Part shown: positions 48,284 to 58,928 of the stretch, in pieces
How the letters are laid out: each line of letters starts with the position of its first letter
Position numbering within the stretch: position 1 is the first letter of the stretch
DNA from: Strigamia acuminata
Taxonomy: Eukaryota; Arthropoda; Chilopoda; Geophilomorpha; Linotaeniidae
Direction of reading: 5' to 3'
Length of the DNA stretch: 64,000 nucleotides
NCBI GenBank assembly: GCA_949358305.1
Contig: OX442318.1
Coordinates: 7,860,501-7,924,500, forward strand
Notes under the pieces: generated by a model
Told to the model about the DNA's origin: nothing
The model's database searches: none
The model's input: only the letters and a program-made list of their open reading frames with translations
Translations under genes and position numbers: made by a program

Positions 48284-50168
48284 GCATTCACAATCTCCTA
48301 CAGGGAGAAATTCCCACCCAAATTATCCTCACCCCGCATTATTCACATTCGCATAAAACCCTCCACTTCTTCCCTCCAAAATCCGACATTCAATCCGTCT
48401 TTATCACACACTCAAACTTACCCACTTCTCGTCGTGACACCTCCGACAAAAACCCGTTTCTGGTTCCCCAACCAAAACCATTAATTGCACACCACGGAAT
48501 ATTCCCGCCATTTCGTCTCATTACTTCCCCCATATTCTTTGTTTGTTCTTCAACTTAACACAGTCATGCCTCTCGAGCCAAAGTGCGTGCTTGGGGTATC
48601 GCACGACGACTTTCACCAACAACATCCATGCATTTGCACCGAGACCTGCGCTAACCGCAGAAAACCAACTTAGGTGGGTGCCAGATGTTCTTGCCATAGC
48701 AACGCAACGCCACCATGAATCAGACGAGGATAAAACAGCCCATTCAATTACTGACCAGACCCGCTCTCATTTTCTCATCTCACTTCCTCCCTGGCGGGCC
48801 CCCAGTCACTCCGGGACGTCTGGGGCCCCACACACGCCCTAATTGAAGAGAAAAAATTGCAAAAACATTTTTGTTTTCAAGAGTTTCTTCATTTTTTCGA
48901 ATTTCTGAACCCGCGCCGCATGTGGCCTTTCTCCCGCGAGAAATGCGCCCCTGTTAGTTGGCTTGTGGGTGGTGCAGCCCTACACAATGCTGCAAACAGG
49001 TCAGACAGAAAACACCGAATTCTACTTTTTCCGCTCGCTTTTGGCACCGAATTGAATTGCTAAGAAAGAAAATTCGCTTCCAAAACCCCGGTTGCACTTC
49101 GTATTTTTCCTCCGCCGATAAAATGTAACCCGCGCATTACAATGCAAACAAATCAATAAATTTATATCTTTTATTTTCTCGACTTTTCCGCCGAATGAAT
49201 GCGATTTTTATAAATTAAAAAAATAAAATAAAATAAAAAAAATAAAATAAAAAAAAAAACCGTTAAGAGGCATTGCCATCGGCTTATACCGAACTAAAAT
49301 ATCCGGTTTTTTTGTCGCTCTTCACTCCACACAATAGGATTACACTAAAGTGCAGATTGCATGTGGCAAGTGGTAGATTAAACCCTTGTTAAAGAGAGAC
49401 TTTCACTTTGATTGCATTACAAGTCATCGGAATAAAAGCAAAACCACATCGATATTATTATAAATGAAGATGAGACAGCTCGCCTTTGTTTCAGATCAAT
49501 AAAAGAATCAAAGAAATGCGAAAGGTGAGTGGATAAAGAATTGCCTTCATTTATTACCGCGAGACATAAGAGACGCCAGTGTCTTGCCATGCCCAACAGT
49601 GATGAAGATGAGGAGAGGAAAAAAATTTCTCTCTCACTATTCATTAAAGTACCCGGGAGACTCCAACCCCACCCACGATTAGCGAGATGAAAATGCGTTT
49701 AGAAAAATTTATAAATGGACTCATTTCAATAGCATCGATGAATTAGTTCATCAGAAAAGCCGTGCGCCGGTCCCAAAGCACTTAAAGAGTGGGATGGGCA
49801 CCCATATCACACCATAATTATCACGCCCAAAATCACCTGTAATGAGCTTAATAACAAAGGCAATGCTCAAACAAAATTGCTGACGTTAGCACGTGTGAAC
49901 AAGTTGCAAAATTATCGCCAAATCTTGCGGAATACCAATTACTTTTCCAAATCAGCAAAACTACAAGCTAAATGAATAGCGGCAAAGAATCATTGCAGCA
50001 AAAACAACCTCCAATGCACGTCACATGTAACTTGTTAATTTGTGACACTGCCTTTCTGCAGTGTTACTTCGAATAAACTAGTCAGTTATGTAAATCTCAA
50101 CTACACCAACGGTCACGTCATTTGCATGCTCCATTACAGTTTCAAATACTTAGTCAAGACAGACTACC
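48071..50168. other. Noncoding sequence with poly-A run and G/C-richer block
   Basis: A run of about 33 A lies at 48249-48281. The part at 48300-49120 is richer in C and G (GAACCCGCGCCGCATGTGGC, CTCCCGCGAGAAATGCGCCC near 48906-48950). It holds two overlapping frames (62 and 99 codons) without recognisable domains. It could contain a promoter or an exon I cannot define. Confidence 0.4.
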
Positions 50169-50598
50169 TATACTCGAGTTGCACTCAAAAAGGCACCTCA
50201 CAATGTGTACTCCCATTGGTCGAGCCAGTTTACTACTAACTCCAGACTGTATACTACTACTAGGAGAAGTAGTTTTGTTTTTTATTTATTGTTGTGATTG
50301 TTATGACTAGTTTAGTTAATGTTATTTTGATTTTATTTAATAATAAATGTTATTTCCATCATTAAAATGAAGTTTCACACATTAAAAAATATCAAACTCA
50401 TGTTTGTTGTGTTTATTGCTTACATCGTCTGGAAGTTTGAATTTTAGGCCGTTGCCTAGGCAATCGATTACAATGTCTGTACATTGTAATGCAATTCTGG
50501 TATTTGGGTCTACTTTTCCGGATCACTACACCAGTAAACTGGCTCGACCAATGGGAGTACACATTGTGAGGTGCCTTTTTGAGTGCAACTCGAGTATA
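50169..50598. mobile_element. MITE family A, copy 5 (perfect 64 bp inverted repeats)
   Basis: The left arm 50169-50232 begins TATACTCGAGTTGCACTCAA, and the right arm 50535-50598 is its exact reverse complement. Next to the right arm lie GATTACAATGTCTGTACATT, CAATTCTGGTATTTGGGTC and GATCACTACACCAG, the conserved inner block of the family. A TA target duplication fits. Only short shadow frames are present. Confidence 0.92.
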
Positions 50599-51496
50599 GT
50601 TGTAGCGGCAAGGTATTGCAGCAAAAACAACCCTCTGTAGTTGTAGCGCCAATGTATTGCAGAAAAACAACCTTCCTGTATCCAAAGCAAGAACTCAATA
50701 TTTTGTTCTACCACGTATTACGAACCGCAACAACAATCAAACGTTATTTGCACTTTAAATAATGCATTTCGTAATACAATTGAGAAAAATGCATTTTCTA
50801 AATGCATTTATGTTTGACAAATAATAATATAGGGTACTATGCATTTCATAATACACTTTACACAATGTGTTATCATTCGCGAACCAATAGCACACAAAAA
50901 TATATTACATTCTCGTGAAACCCAACAATCGCCTCACCAAGAGCGAATAGTTGTGCAAATTGCATCTTCCATACCATATTTTCAACAAACAGCCAGAATG
51001 ATGATTCATTAATAATAACTGAGCTCTAAGTGGTGTTTTACTAGGTAGAGATCAAAGAACCCGCCCCTTAGATGCTAACTAATGTTATTCTTGAGTGTGT
51101 TGCAGGAAAGTGGTATTTTCTATCGGGCACCTTTAAAATTAACAATTTATTGTTCTAGTGACTACGAACGTGACAATTCCGTGGTTTTACAAATTTTCTT
51201 CCTTAGTGCTTACCAGTGGCACACCAATCAGGGGTGCAGCGCGTGCGGTTGACACGGGCCCACGAGCCTAGGGGGCCCGTGGAAAATGGAGAAAAAAAAT
51301 TTCTTCAATAAATGTACCGAAAATCTTAGCTACGGCTCTGCTAAAAGGCCCAGTCACCCAATTTGTACACGGGCCCTTCCATTTGGGTCCAGCCCGCACA
51401 TCCTGAAGGAGGCCCCCGATCTCTCGTCAAGATTTTGGATACAATAAGTAATATTTATCTTTCATGATAAATAAGTAACACTTTTATAAAATAGTT
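50599..51496. other. Noncoding sequence with a GGGCCC-rich patch
   Basis: GTTGTAGCGGCAAGGTATTG and GTTGTAGCGCCAATGTATTG at 50600-50660 form a short tandem pair. The stretch 51209-51420 (CAGTGGCACACCAATCAGGG, ACGGGCCCACGAG, GGGGGCCCGTGG, ACGGGCCCTTCC) resembles a worn hAT-type element, but no target duplication could be matched. Confidence 0.4.
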
Positions 51497-52116
51497 AAAA
51501 TTCTCACACTCAAAATTTAAACTTAAAATTCTCACACTCAAAATTTAAACTTAAAATTCTCACATTCAAAATTTAAACTTAAAATTCTCACACTCAAAAT
51601 TTAAACTTAAAATTCTCACACTCAAAATTTAAACTTAAAATTCTCACATTCAAAATTTAAACTTAAAATTCTCACACTCAAAATTTAAACTTAAAATTCT
51701 CACACTCAAAATTTAAACTTAAAATTCTCACACTCAAAATTTAAACTTAAAATTCTCACACTCAAAATTTAAACTTAAAATTCTCACACTCAAAATTTAA
51801 ACTTAAAATTCTCACACTCAAAATTTAAACTTAAAATTCTCACATTCAAAATTTAAACTTAAAATTCTCACACTCAAAATTTAAACTTAAAATTCTCACA
51901 CTCAAAATTTAAACTTAAAATTCTCACATTCAAAATTTAAACTTAAAATTCTCACACTCAAAATTTAAACTTAATATTCTCACATTCAAAATTTAAACTT
52001 AAAATTCTCACACTCAAAATTTAAACTTAAAATTCTCACACTCAAAATTTAAACTTAAAATTCTCACACTCAAAATTTAAACTTAAAATTCTCACACTCA
52101 AAATTTAAACTTAAAA
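51497..52116 (+). repeat. Satellite-like array: 22 copies of a 28 bp unit
   Basis: TTCTCACACTCAAAATTTAA + ACTTAAAA repeats with an exact 28 bp period from 51501 to 52116. Copies are nearly identical; the main variant has CATTC in place of CACTC (copies beginning 51557, 51641, 51837, 51921 and 51977). It ends in phase within TTAAACTTAAAATACACTTA, where a family B MITE end begins. Such homogeneity suggests recent expansion. Confidence 0.96.
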
Positions 52117-52172
52117 TACACTTAAACTAAAATTGTTAAAACAAGTATTTTTATTTTTGAATGCGGCTACTA
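52117..52172 (-). mobile_element. MITE family B end, joined to the 28 bp array
   Basis: ACACTTAAACTAAAATTGTT followed by ATTTTTGAATGCGGCTAC matches 3587-3646. In the 3.6 kb copy the sequence to the left is ACACTTAAAATACACTTAAA; here the same ACTTAAAATACACTTAAA is shared with the last array unit. Confidence 0.65.
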
Positions 52173-53094
52173 AAATCAAAATTGATTCACCGGGCCCCGC
52201 GCTATCACCCCTTGTGAGGCCCATGCCTCATTTCATGAATTAAAAATAAAATGCTGGAAATAAACGTGTATACATTATTGTGACTTTCCATCAAAAATGA
52301 GTGAGTTTAAATGTAAAATTGCATCAAAATGATAAACTATTGATTATCCATTATTTAGAAAATTTGTGCGCCACCTCTGAACTCGGCCACTTCTGACCTT
52401 TGGCTGTAACTAACACGCACTTTGCAGAATGCTTAGAAACATGTAATTAACAAAGCCATTTTTCATTTCCATCAAATAAATTCAAAATGCATCCATTCTG
52501 CAGAGAGATGAAAGGAGTGAAACCATTATCCGGGAAAAAATTTGTACAAATGTAAAATGGTAGTGAACACAGTGCTAAATGCTTTTCTTTTGCTGGCAGG
52601 CCAGTGTTCTCATTTTCTCGCTGAGTAACGATCTGTGACTCGAGAAATATCCAAGCACACTTTTGCCATTCATTGGCTTGGAGGAAAGCCAGTTTTGCTT
52701 CTACAACACTTTTTTTTCGAATCGTTTTCTTTTCTCTTTTTTTTCCGTACTCGTAAACAATGAGCAAATCCTTTCCATGTCTCCTCATTGCCAAAAATGA
52801 CAACCACAATTTTACCAATACTTTTCATGCGAAATGCAAGAGGGAAAAAATGTGGATGTATAAATGATAGAAAAAATTGGTGGAATTCAATTCTTAGTGC
52901 ATTGAGGTAGAGAGTTGGGACTGATAGATGGGCAACGAGGCGAAAGTGGGCTCGGTTGATATAATTTCGAGAAAATGTGATAAGTTTTGGGCAATTTTTG
53001 AGGAATTTGAATATTTTTATTTTTTTTTATTTTTCTATTTTTTGAATTTATTTTGACAATTTTCAGAAATTCTTAATTTTTTTTTTTTTTTTTA
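52173..53094. other. Noncoding sequence
   Basis: A 123-codon minus-strand frame at 52447-52818 is the longest non-repetitive frame outside the retroelement. It is Lys-rich, has no recognisable domain, and has no partner exon in sight. It is most likely chance. Confidence 0.4.
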
Positions 53095-53480
53095 CAAATT
53101 TAAATTATTTTTACTAAATTTGAGAAATTTTTAAATTTTATTTTTACTAAATTTGAGAAATTTTTGAAATTTATTTCTACAAAATTTCAGAAATTTCTGA
53201 ATTTTATTTTTGCCAAATTGCAGAAATTTTTAAATTTTATTTTTGCAAAATTTCAAAAAAATTTGAGTTTTATTTTTGCCAAATTTCAGAAATTTTGGAA
53301 TATTAATTTTGCCAAATTTCAGAAATTTTTGAATATTAATTTTGCCGAATTTCAGAAATTTTTGAATATTAATTTTGCCAAATTTCAAAAAAAAATTAAA
53401 TTTTACTCTTGCCAAAATCAAGCAATTTTTTAATTTCATTCCTACCAATTTAAACAATTTTTTCATTTTTATTTTCACCA
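53095..53480 (+). repeat. Minisatellite, 33 bp unit (AAATTTCAGAAATTTTTGAA + TATTAATTTTGCC)
   Basis: About ten units, best kept at 53270-53390. The unit being a multiple of three leaves open Lys/Phe/Asn/Ile frames on both strands. The TTTTTGCCAAATTT part resembles the TTTTTGCC cores at 46.4 kb. Confidence 0.88.
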
Positions 53481-54364
53481 ATTCAAAAAAAACTTAATAA
53501 AAACATGTTGAAATTTTTTAAAAAATTTATACAGCTTTTCAGCTCAGCCCGCGCCACAACACATTCTCCGATCCCCACTGGCATCAAGTCAACACCAACC
53601 AACCTCGTGACAGCACAGCATTACCGGATTATCACCCAACCCCCCAAAACAACCCAAATAATCCCCATCATCAATTAAAAAAACGAAAAAATCACTTAAA
53701 ACAACAACTTAAATTATATATTTCCCATTCAAGTCGATGTCTTATCACACAAGCTTCCCTCAAAGCGAAGATAGCACCAAGAAAAGCTATGCGTTGGTAA
53801 TGGGGCCCAGCAGACACCAAAATTACTGATAATGGACCATGGGAAGCCAATGTATCGAGACTAAAATTGACACTAGGCAGGACTACACCTCGTGGGAGCC
53901 CACAGACACACTTAAGCACTTTTCACAATCGAAACTCGTTGTGCTCACGAAAAATGATTATTTTATTTCACAACAATTTCCAAATTACATTCGAGTCGAA
54001 TGTGGAATGGGTCTGCACTTGTCATAACACGATACACGGCTATAAAATGACATGAAATGTTGAACCGACGGGAGGGAGCGAAAGGAAAAAATCGATACGT
54101 GACAGAAAAGAGAAACAGTGAGCTAATATTTGTCAGCGAGTAGACTTGAGGTGCGTAAAAACTGTCACATAGGTGGACATTTCAACTGCCGTCATAAATT
54201 TTCAAACCGAGGCTGTAATTGTACGAATAACATTTCACGCTCGTAAATTCCTCGAGTTTGTTTGTACACCAAATGCAAATTTCTTGCTCTTTCGCAACCA
54301 AAATAATTAATCGTTCAACTTGCCACACATTGCTCTGTGTTATTTCAGTCTTGTGGAAATCTTG
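53481..54364. other. Noncoding sequence
   Basis: No gene is supported. Frames of 62-75 codons overlap on both strands at 53692-54055 with no recognisable content. Confidence 0.45.
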
Positions 54365-55010
54365 TAAAAGGCATTTTCAATGTTGTGCAAATGTTGAAAA
54401 TGTATTTTCAATGTTGCAGAAATGTTGGAAACGTATTTTCAATGTTGTAGAAATGTTGTACCATCATTTTCAATGTTGTAGAAATGTTGTACAACCATTT
54501 TCAGTGTTGTAGAAATGTTGTACCATCATTTTCAATGTTGTAGAAATGTTGTACAACCATTTTTAGTGTTGTAGAAGTGTTGTACAACCGTTTTTAATGT
54601 TGTAGAAATGTTGTACAACCATTTTTAGTGTTGTAGAAGTGTTGTACAACCGTTTTTAATGTTGTAAAAGTCTTGTACCACCATTTTAAATGTTGTAAAA
54701 GTCTTGTACCACCATTTTCAATGTTGTAAAAGTGTTGTACCTCCATTTTAAATGTTGTAAAAGTGTTGTACCTCCATTTTCAATGTTGTAAAAATATTGT
54801 AAACGGTATTTTCAGTGTTGTAAACGGCATTCTCAGTGTTGTAAACGGCATTCTCAGTGTTGTAAACGGCATTCTCAGTGTTGTAAACGGCATTCTCAGT
54901 GTTGTAAACGGTAAATTCAGTGTTGTAAACGGTATTTTCAATGCTGTAAACGAATTTTCAATGTTGTAAACGGTACTTTCAATGCTTGTAAGCTCCTTTT
55001 TCAATGTTTT
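54365..55010 (+). repeat. Two fused minisatellites: 31 bp and 21 bp units
   Basis: The left part (54365-54790) repeats TGTTGTAGAAATGTTGTACA + ACCATTTTCAA with a 31 bp period, including a higher-order pair (ACAACCATTTTTAGTGTTGT). The right part (54795-55000) repeats GTGTTGTAAACGGCATTCTC + A, 21 bp. Both share TCAGTGTTGTA, so the shorter looks like a deletion derivative of the longer. The Val-Asn-Gly-Ile-Leu-Ser frame is an artefact. Confidence 0.92.
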
Positions 55011-56269
55011 GTGCGCACTTTCACCGCGATCCAACCATTTCCAACGTTACTATAATATTAAATTGCAAAATATTAGTTGAAAATGAAGACTAGACACGTG
55101 TTATTACCCCATTACACCATCTTCCGACCGAAAAAGTAAAGCTGTCTTGAAAACTACCCTCAAAGTGAGTCCGATTTCCTCTGCTCCTTAATTGCCGCCA
55201 TTACCACAGAATACGATTGGGTTGTGGCCAGAATTTGAAGAGACGATTTAGCGATGAAAAATTTAGAAATAAAATATATCGAAAATATATATATATATAT
55301 ATATATATATCCCATCGGAAATTTGAGCTGCTGGAATGATTAGAAATCTTGTCACAAGATGAGTGAGAAGACTCCATGAAAGTCAATGAGTTTGCGTGGA
55401 GCCAAAGTGCTGCAATGATGAGAAATGAAGACAGCCTTCTTTACAACAAACATACTAGAAATGGAGACAACGGCTCTTCAGTCCAACATGTGCCCCAGTC
55501 TGGTGCAAAGCCAACGGATTTAGGCATCTGTCACACTCAATGCCCGTCTATTACCAAGTACTCAACTGCGACGTGTCATTCCCAATCTGCTTCTGCTGCA
55601 ATACTCTACCAACAACAAACATTCAATTTATGTTTTACACTCGCCCTTTATCAAACCAGCGCGAGAGAGGCCCCACAACTATTTTTTCCCAGGGCCCGGG
55701 AAAGGCCCGAACATTTTACTTCTTTTTCCTGGATCCAGAAAAATGTCCACAAATATATTTCTTTTTTCTTTTGTCGCTGTGGTAAGGTGCTCACATTATA
55801 GTTAACTTGTTATTTTTTTGTATGCTTACCACGAATATCCCACAAAAAATGAGAAAATTTAGCCAAAATTAGCCACAGTGATGTTGTTTCTGTGCAAATA
55901 TTTTCTCGGCTAATCTTTGTTTTTATGTTACGCAAAATAAATTGCATCCTGCATCCTTATTGGCAGTATTAACGCAGTGGTAATAATTCTGTGAGCACCT
56001 TACAGTGACATTTGTAAATGCTCTTAATGAACCACAACAACAAGTTTAACAAATAATTTAAATTCTTGAAAAAAATAATTTACATTGTTTGAAAAACGTT
56101 TGAAAAACTTACAGTTGTTGTGTGATCACAGACCTAAATACTACTGAGCTGTGCACTGCAAATGGCGCCCAGCTTGAGAGAGGAGGCGGCATTGTTGAGA
56201 TGAAGTGACGTCATGAATGCTATCCAACTTCCTGTTTCGCGTCTTACTTCACCAATTTCAATCCTATTT
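55011..56269. other. Noncoding sequence
   Basis: A (TA)n microsatellite lies at about 55286-55310. A 141-codon frame at 55376-55801 has no recognisable domain and no sign of splicing partners. The phrase AAGGTGCTCACATTATAG near 55785 and CTGTGAGCACCTTACAG near 55990 form a short inverted pair (GTGCTCAC/GTGAGCAC) and could bound a small element. Confidence 0.4.
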
Positions 56270-56352
56270 TCCGTTTTTCTCTCGTTTCTTCGTTTTTCTC
56301 TCGTTTCTTAGTTTTTCTCTCGTTTCTTCGTTTTTTCTCGTTTTTTGCATTT
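56270..56352 (+). repeat. Short minisatellite, ~19 bp unit (TTTTTCTCTCGTTTCTTCG)
   Basis: Four copies of a pyrimidine-rich unit, the last two shortened. Confidence 0.8.
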
Positions 56353-56452
56353 TTTTCTTAGTTATATTTAAATAAATAAATACGTACATCCGGATTGTGA
56401 CGTCACAGTTCAAAACCACACAATATTTGCTAACCATCGTTCAGAAATTTTT

Positions 56453-56559
56453 TGTATGCTGATTTCAGGCAGACATAACATCGACAGGAAGTGAAAAAGA
56501 ATTTAGTGTTATCACTCACTTTTAGCCACAATCCCTCAGTTCACAGTCTAGTATATTTA
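56453..56559 (+). repeat. Dispersed repeat E, copy 2
   Basis: This matches 35545-35643 with conserved blocks TGTATGCTGATTTCAGGCAG, GGAAGTGAA, CACAATCCCTCAGTT and AGTCTAGT. It abuts the transposase remnant with no gap. Confidence 0.7.
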
Positions 56560-56729
56560 TGTCGGTAGTGGATTACGCAATTAAATCTATAAAACCTACA
56601 TCTATAAACAGTGAGCGAACTTTTTCTATTACTAATAATTTCTGCACTAAAATCAGATCAAGATTATCTGATCAATCTTAAAATGCACTTGTGGTTTTGA
56701 AATTTTACTTTCTAAAAAAGAAAAATTAA
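56559..56729 (+). pseudogene. hAT transposase C-terminal remnant
   Basis: One frame reads VDYAIKSIKPTSINSERTFS (the SERTFS motif is at 56610-56627), then a KIRSRLSDQS segment, a TAA stop at 56679, and in the same frame NALVVLKFYF before the final TAA. This is the C-terminal dimerisation region of hAT-family transposases, where a P(T/S)...SER.FS motif is followed by R..L...N.L..L. The in-frame stop and the lack of the N-terminal zinc finger and catalytic part make it dead. Repeat E lies directly upstream. I see the motif directly; the family assignment is from knowledge of hAT proteins. Confidence 0.75.
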
Positions 56730-57377
56730 AAATAAAAAATATCTAACATTATACAAATTTTATTTTATTGTATACCGAAATACCGGTTTTACAAAAACTC
56801 CGATATCTCAAAATCACACCAATAATAAATCCACATTCGCCCCATCGGATGAGATCCAAAACCTTGGTGTGAATGTGAACAGGGTATATCACCCAAAATC
56901 CTTCTTCCGCAAACTTTTACTTAACAAACGTCCATTCCCATTTAATTTGAGGTGACAATTGCTTTTCTTGCTAATGTTATCATGCCCACGAGACAAAACT
57001 AAATTCCCACTCTTTATCCTCTTCCGCAGCCTTTATTCCCTCTTTCTTCGTCTGCGACACAAGAGAAACACGAAACTTCTTTTCAATCAGCCAAAAAGAA
57101 AAAAGAATTAACAGCAAGAAGGCGGAAAGCATGAAATAATATAAACAAACTAACCGAGTAATTAATTCCGCCAAATAGAAAAGAGGTAAAACGAGAGGAA
57201 GTTGGCAGTGAAAATCTCTATGAAGTTGAGGTAAAGGGAGAAGCAATGAAACTCGAGATGTTCATTTTGCTGCTTTTCTGTTTTGCTACGTAAGAAACGA
57301 GGCTTCAAATCCCATTACCTCACCAGCACAAGCAAAATACACTTAAGCTTGTTAACGCTCTCTGTATACTTCAAAAA

Positions 57378-57419
<42 letters not shown>

Positions 57420-57734
57420 ACTAATTCCAACTACAACAACAACAACAACCCTCAAATTCGACGCGACGATAATCCCAAAATTAAAGTTGCAATTCACAAA
57501 ACGACATTATTTCAAATTAAAAATAAATCGTACGTCGACCCTTCTTTACCACAATCGATAGATGTAATCAACTTCACCGCTGACAACTAAATTACACTTC
57601 AAAAACTTTCACTATGGAAACCGTTTCGCTGATTACAATGCTCCACTTGTAATCTCTAATACAAATTACATAAAAAAAAAAATAAATAAAAAATAAAAAA
57701 AAATGTTGATAATTTAATTTAATTTAGAGCTTCG
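56730..57734. other. Noncoding sequence with microsatellites
   Basis: A (CA)n tract lies at about 57380-57414, followed by (CAA)n at about 57434-57450. No gene is supported; the Thr-His and Val-Cys repeat frames come from the (CA)n tract. Confidence 0.55.
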
Positions 57735-58112
57735 CACAATTCCCGCAGCAAAGGGGCCCCTCACCAATGGGGCCCCACTCCAAAAAAGAATAATTTATCT
57801 TTAAAAAAAAATTTTTGGAACAAATTTGTCAATTGGGCCCCCGGAGGGGCCCTCACCAATGGGGCCCCACTAAAAAAAATGAGGGGCCCCTCACCAATAG
57901 GGCCCCACTCAAAAAAAAATTTTAAAGAATAATTTATCTTTAAAAAAAAATTTTTGGAACAAATTTGTCAATAGGGCCCCCGGAGGGGCCCCTGAAGGGG
58001 CCCTCAACTTCCAAAAAAAAATAATAAAACTTAAATAAAATAATTTTCTTAAAAAAAAATATTTCTTTGGAGTAAATTCGTCAATTGGGCCCCCGGAGGG
58101 GCCCCTATCTGG
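57735..58112 (+). repeat. GGGGCCCC-punctuated tandem repeat, ~110-120 bp unit, three copies
   Basis: Each unit runs GGGGCCCCTCACCAATGGGG, CCCCACTCAAAAAA, AATAATTTATCTTTAAAAAA, TTTGGAACAAATTTGTCAAT and TGGGCCCCCGGAGGGGCCC. Copies begin near 57750, 57880 and 57990; part of the head is duplicated. The G/C blocks are near-perfect palindromes in an A/T-rich background. Confidence 0.85.
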
Positions 58113-58927
58113 GAATCAGAGCGCATATCGCCTGTTTGATGGCCAGGTGCAATAGACAAATATTTGTTTTTACTTGTGTTGAATAATTGACAGTGTAATT
58201 CCAACATCAACAATTTAACTTCCTACACGACACACCATGTGTGTTCAACATGCATTATCTATGTTGATCAGTTCTGCGCCATCGTTCTTATCACTCTTAT
58301 CATTTGGCACTCTGGATTTATATTTTCTAAACTATCGATAATCAGCAGAGGACGTGTTGTGTATATCTTAATAATTTATTACTATATATACCATGTTTGA
58401 TAAAAATCCAACCAATCAGAGCTCTTTTAAAAGTCCAACTTTAAAAAAACTTAAAAAAATTCCAATATATCTCCAAACAGGGCCCTAAAAAGGGCCCCAC
58501 ACAGCCCATAAACCTCCTCTGCAGCACGTCTGTGGTCTGACTGTCTTTTCTCCGTCACATTTTTGATCGGTTTATTGATGTTGGTTAAACAAACAATTCC
58601 TCACGTTTTAACATTGTTTATTCACCTATATAATAATTAATACAGAAATAGAGCATTTTATTGGCAGATATGATACAAATGCCGCTCAATAACAACATAA
58701 TTTTGATTAATAAAGAAACTAGGCAAATGAAAGCAGCGGCCAACATTAATCACTAACCCTAATACCACAAGTGTATAAAGACACTATTGCAAACACCAGA
58801 CCTTTAACTACCAAAGTAATAACAGCAACAATACGATTTGATATTATTAACGTTTCAAGTGTGTTTTTCAGGAGATGTTTCAAGTTCAGATTCTCAGTTT
58901 AGACTGGCTCAAATGGAGGACTCCCGT
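58113..58927. other. Noncoding sequence
   Basis: One isolated AGGGCCCTAAAAAGGGCCCC block lies at about 58480-58500. No gene is seen. Confidence 0.5.
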
Positions 58928-58928
58928 G

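Noticed and set aside
48485-48842. Overlapping 62- and 99-codon frames in a G/C-richer block as an exon
   Set aside because: No motif is recognisable and the two phases compete. Stop scarcity is explained by the higher C/G content.
51209-51420. Complete hAT element (CAGTGGCAC... with GGGCCC blocks)
   Set aside because: No convincing right end and no 8 bp duplication could be matched, so it is only described as a G/C-rich patch.
51497-52116. CRISPR-like array
   Set aside because: The 28 bp units are directly adjacent with no unique spacers, and the context is eukaryotic. It is a plain tandem repeat.
52447-52818. 123-codon minus-strand frame as a gene
   Set aside because: Longest non-repeat frame outside the retroelement, but Lys-rich with no domain, no splice support and ordinary AT-rich composition.
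55376-55801. 141-codon frame as a gene
   Set aside because: No recognisable domain, overlapping frame in another phase, and no neighbouring exon or regulatory context.
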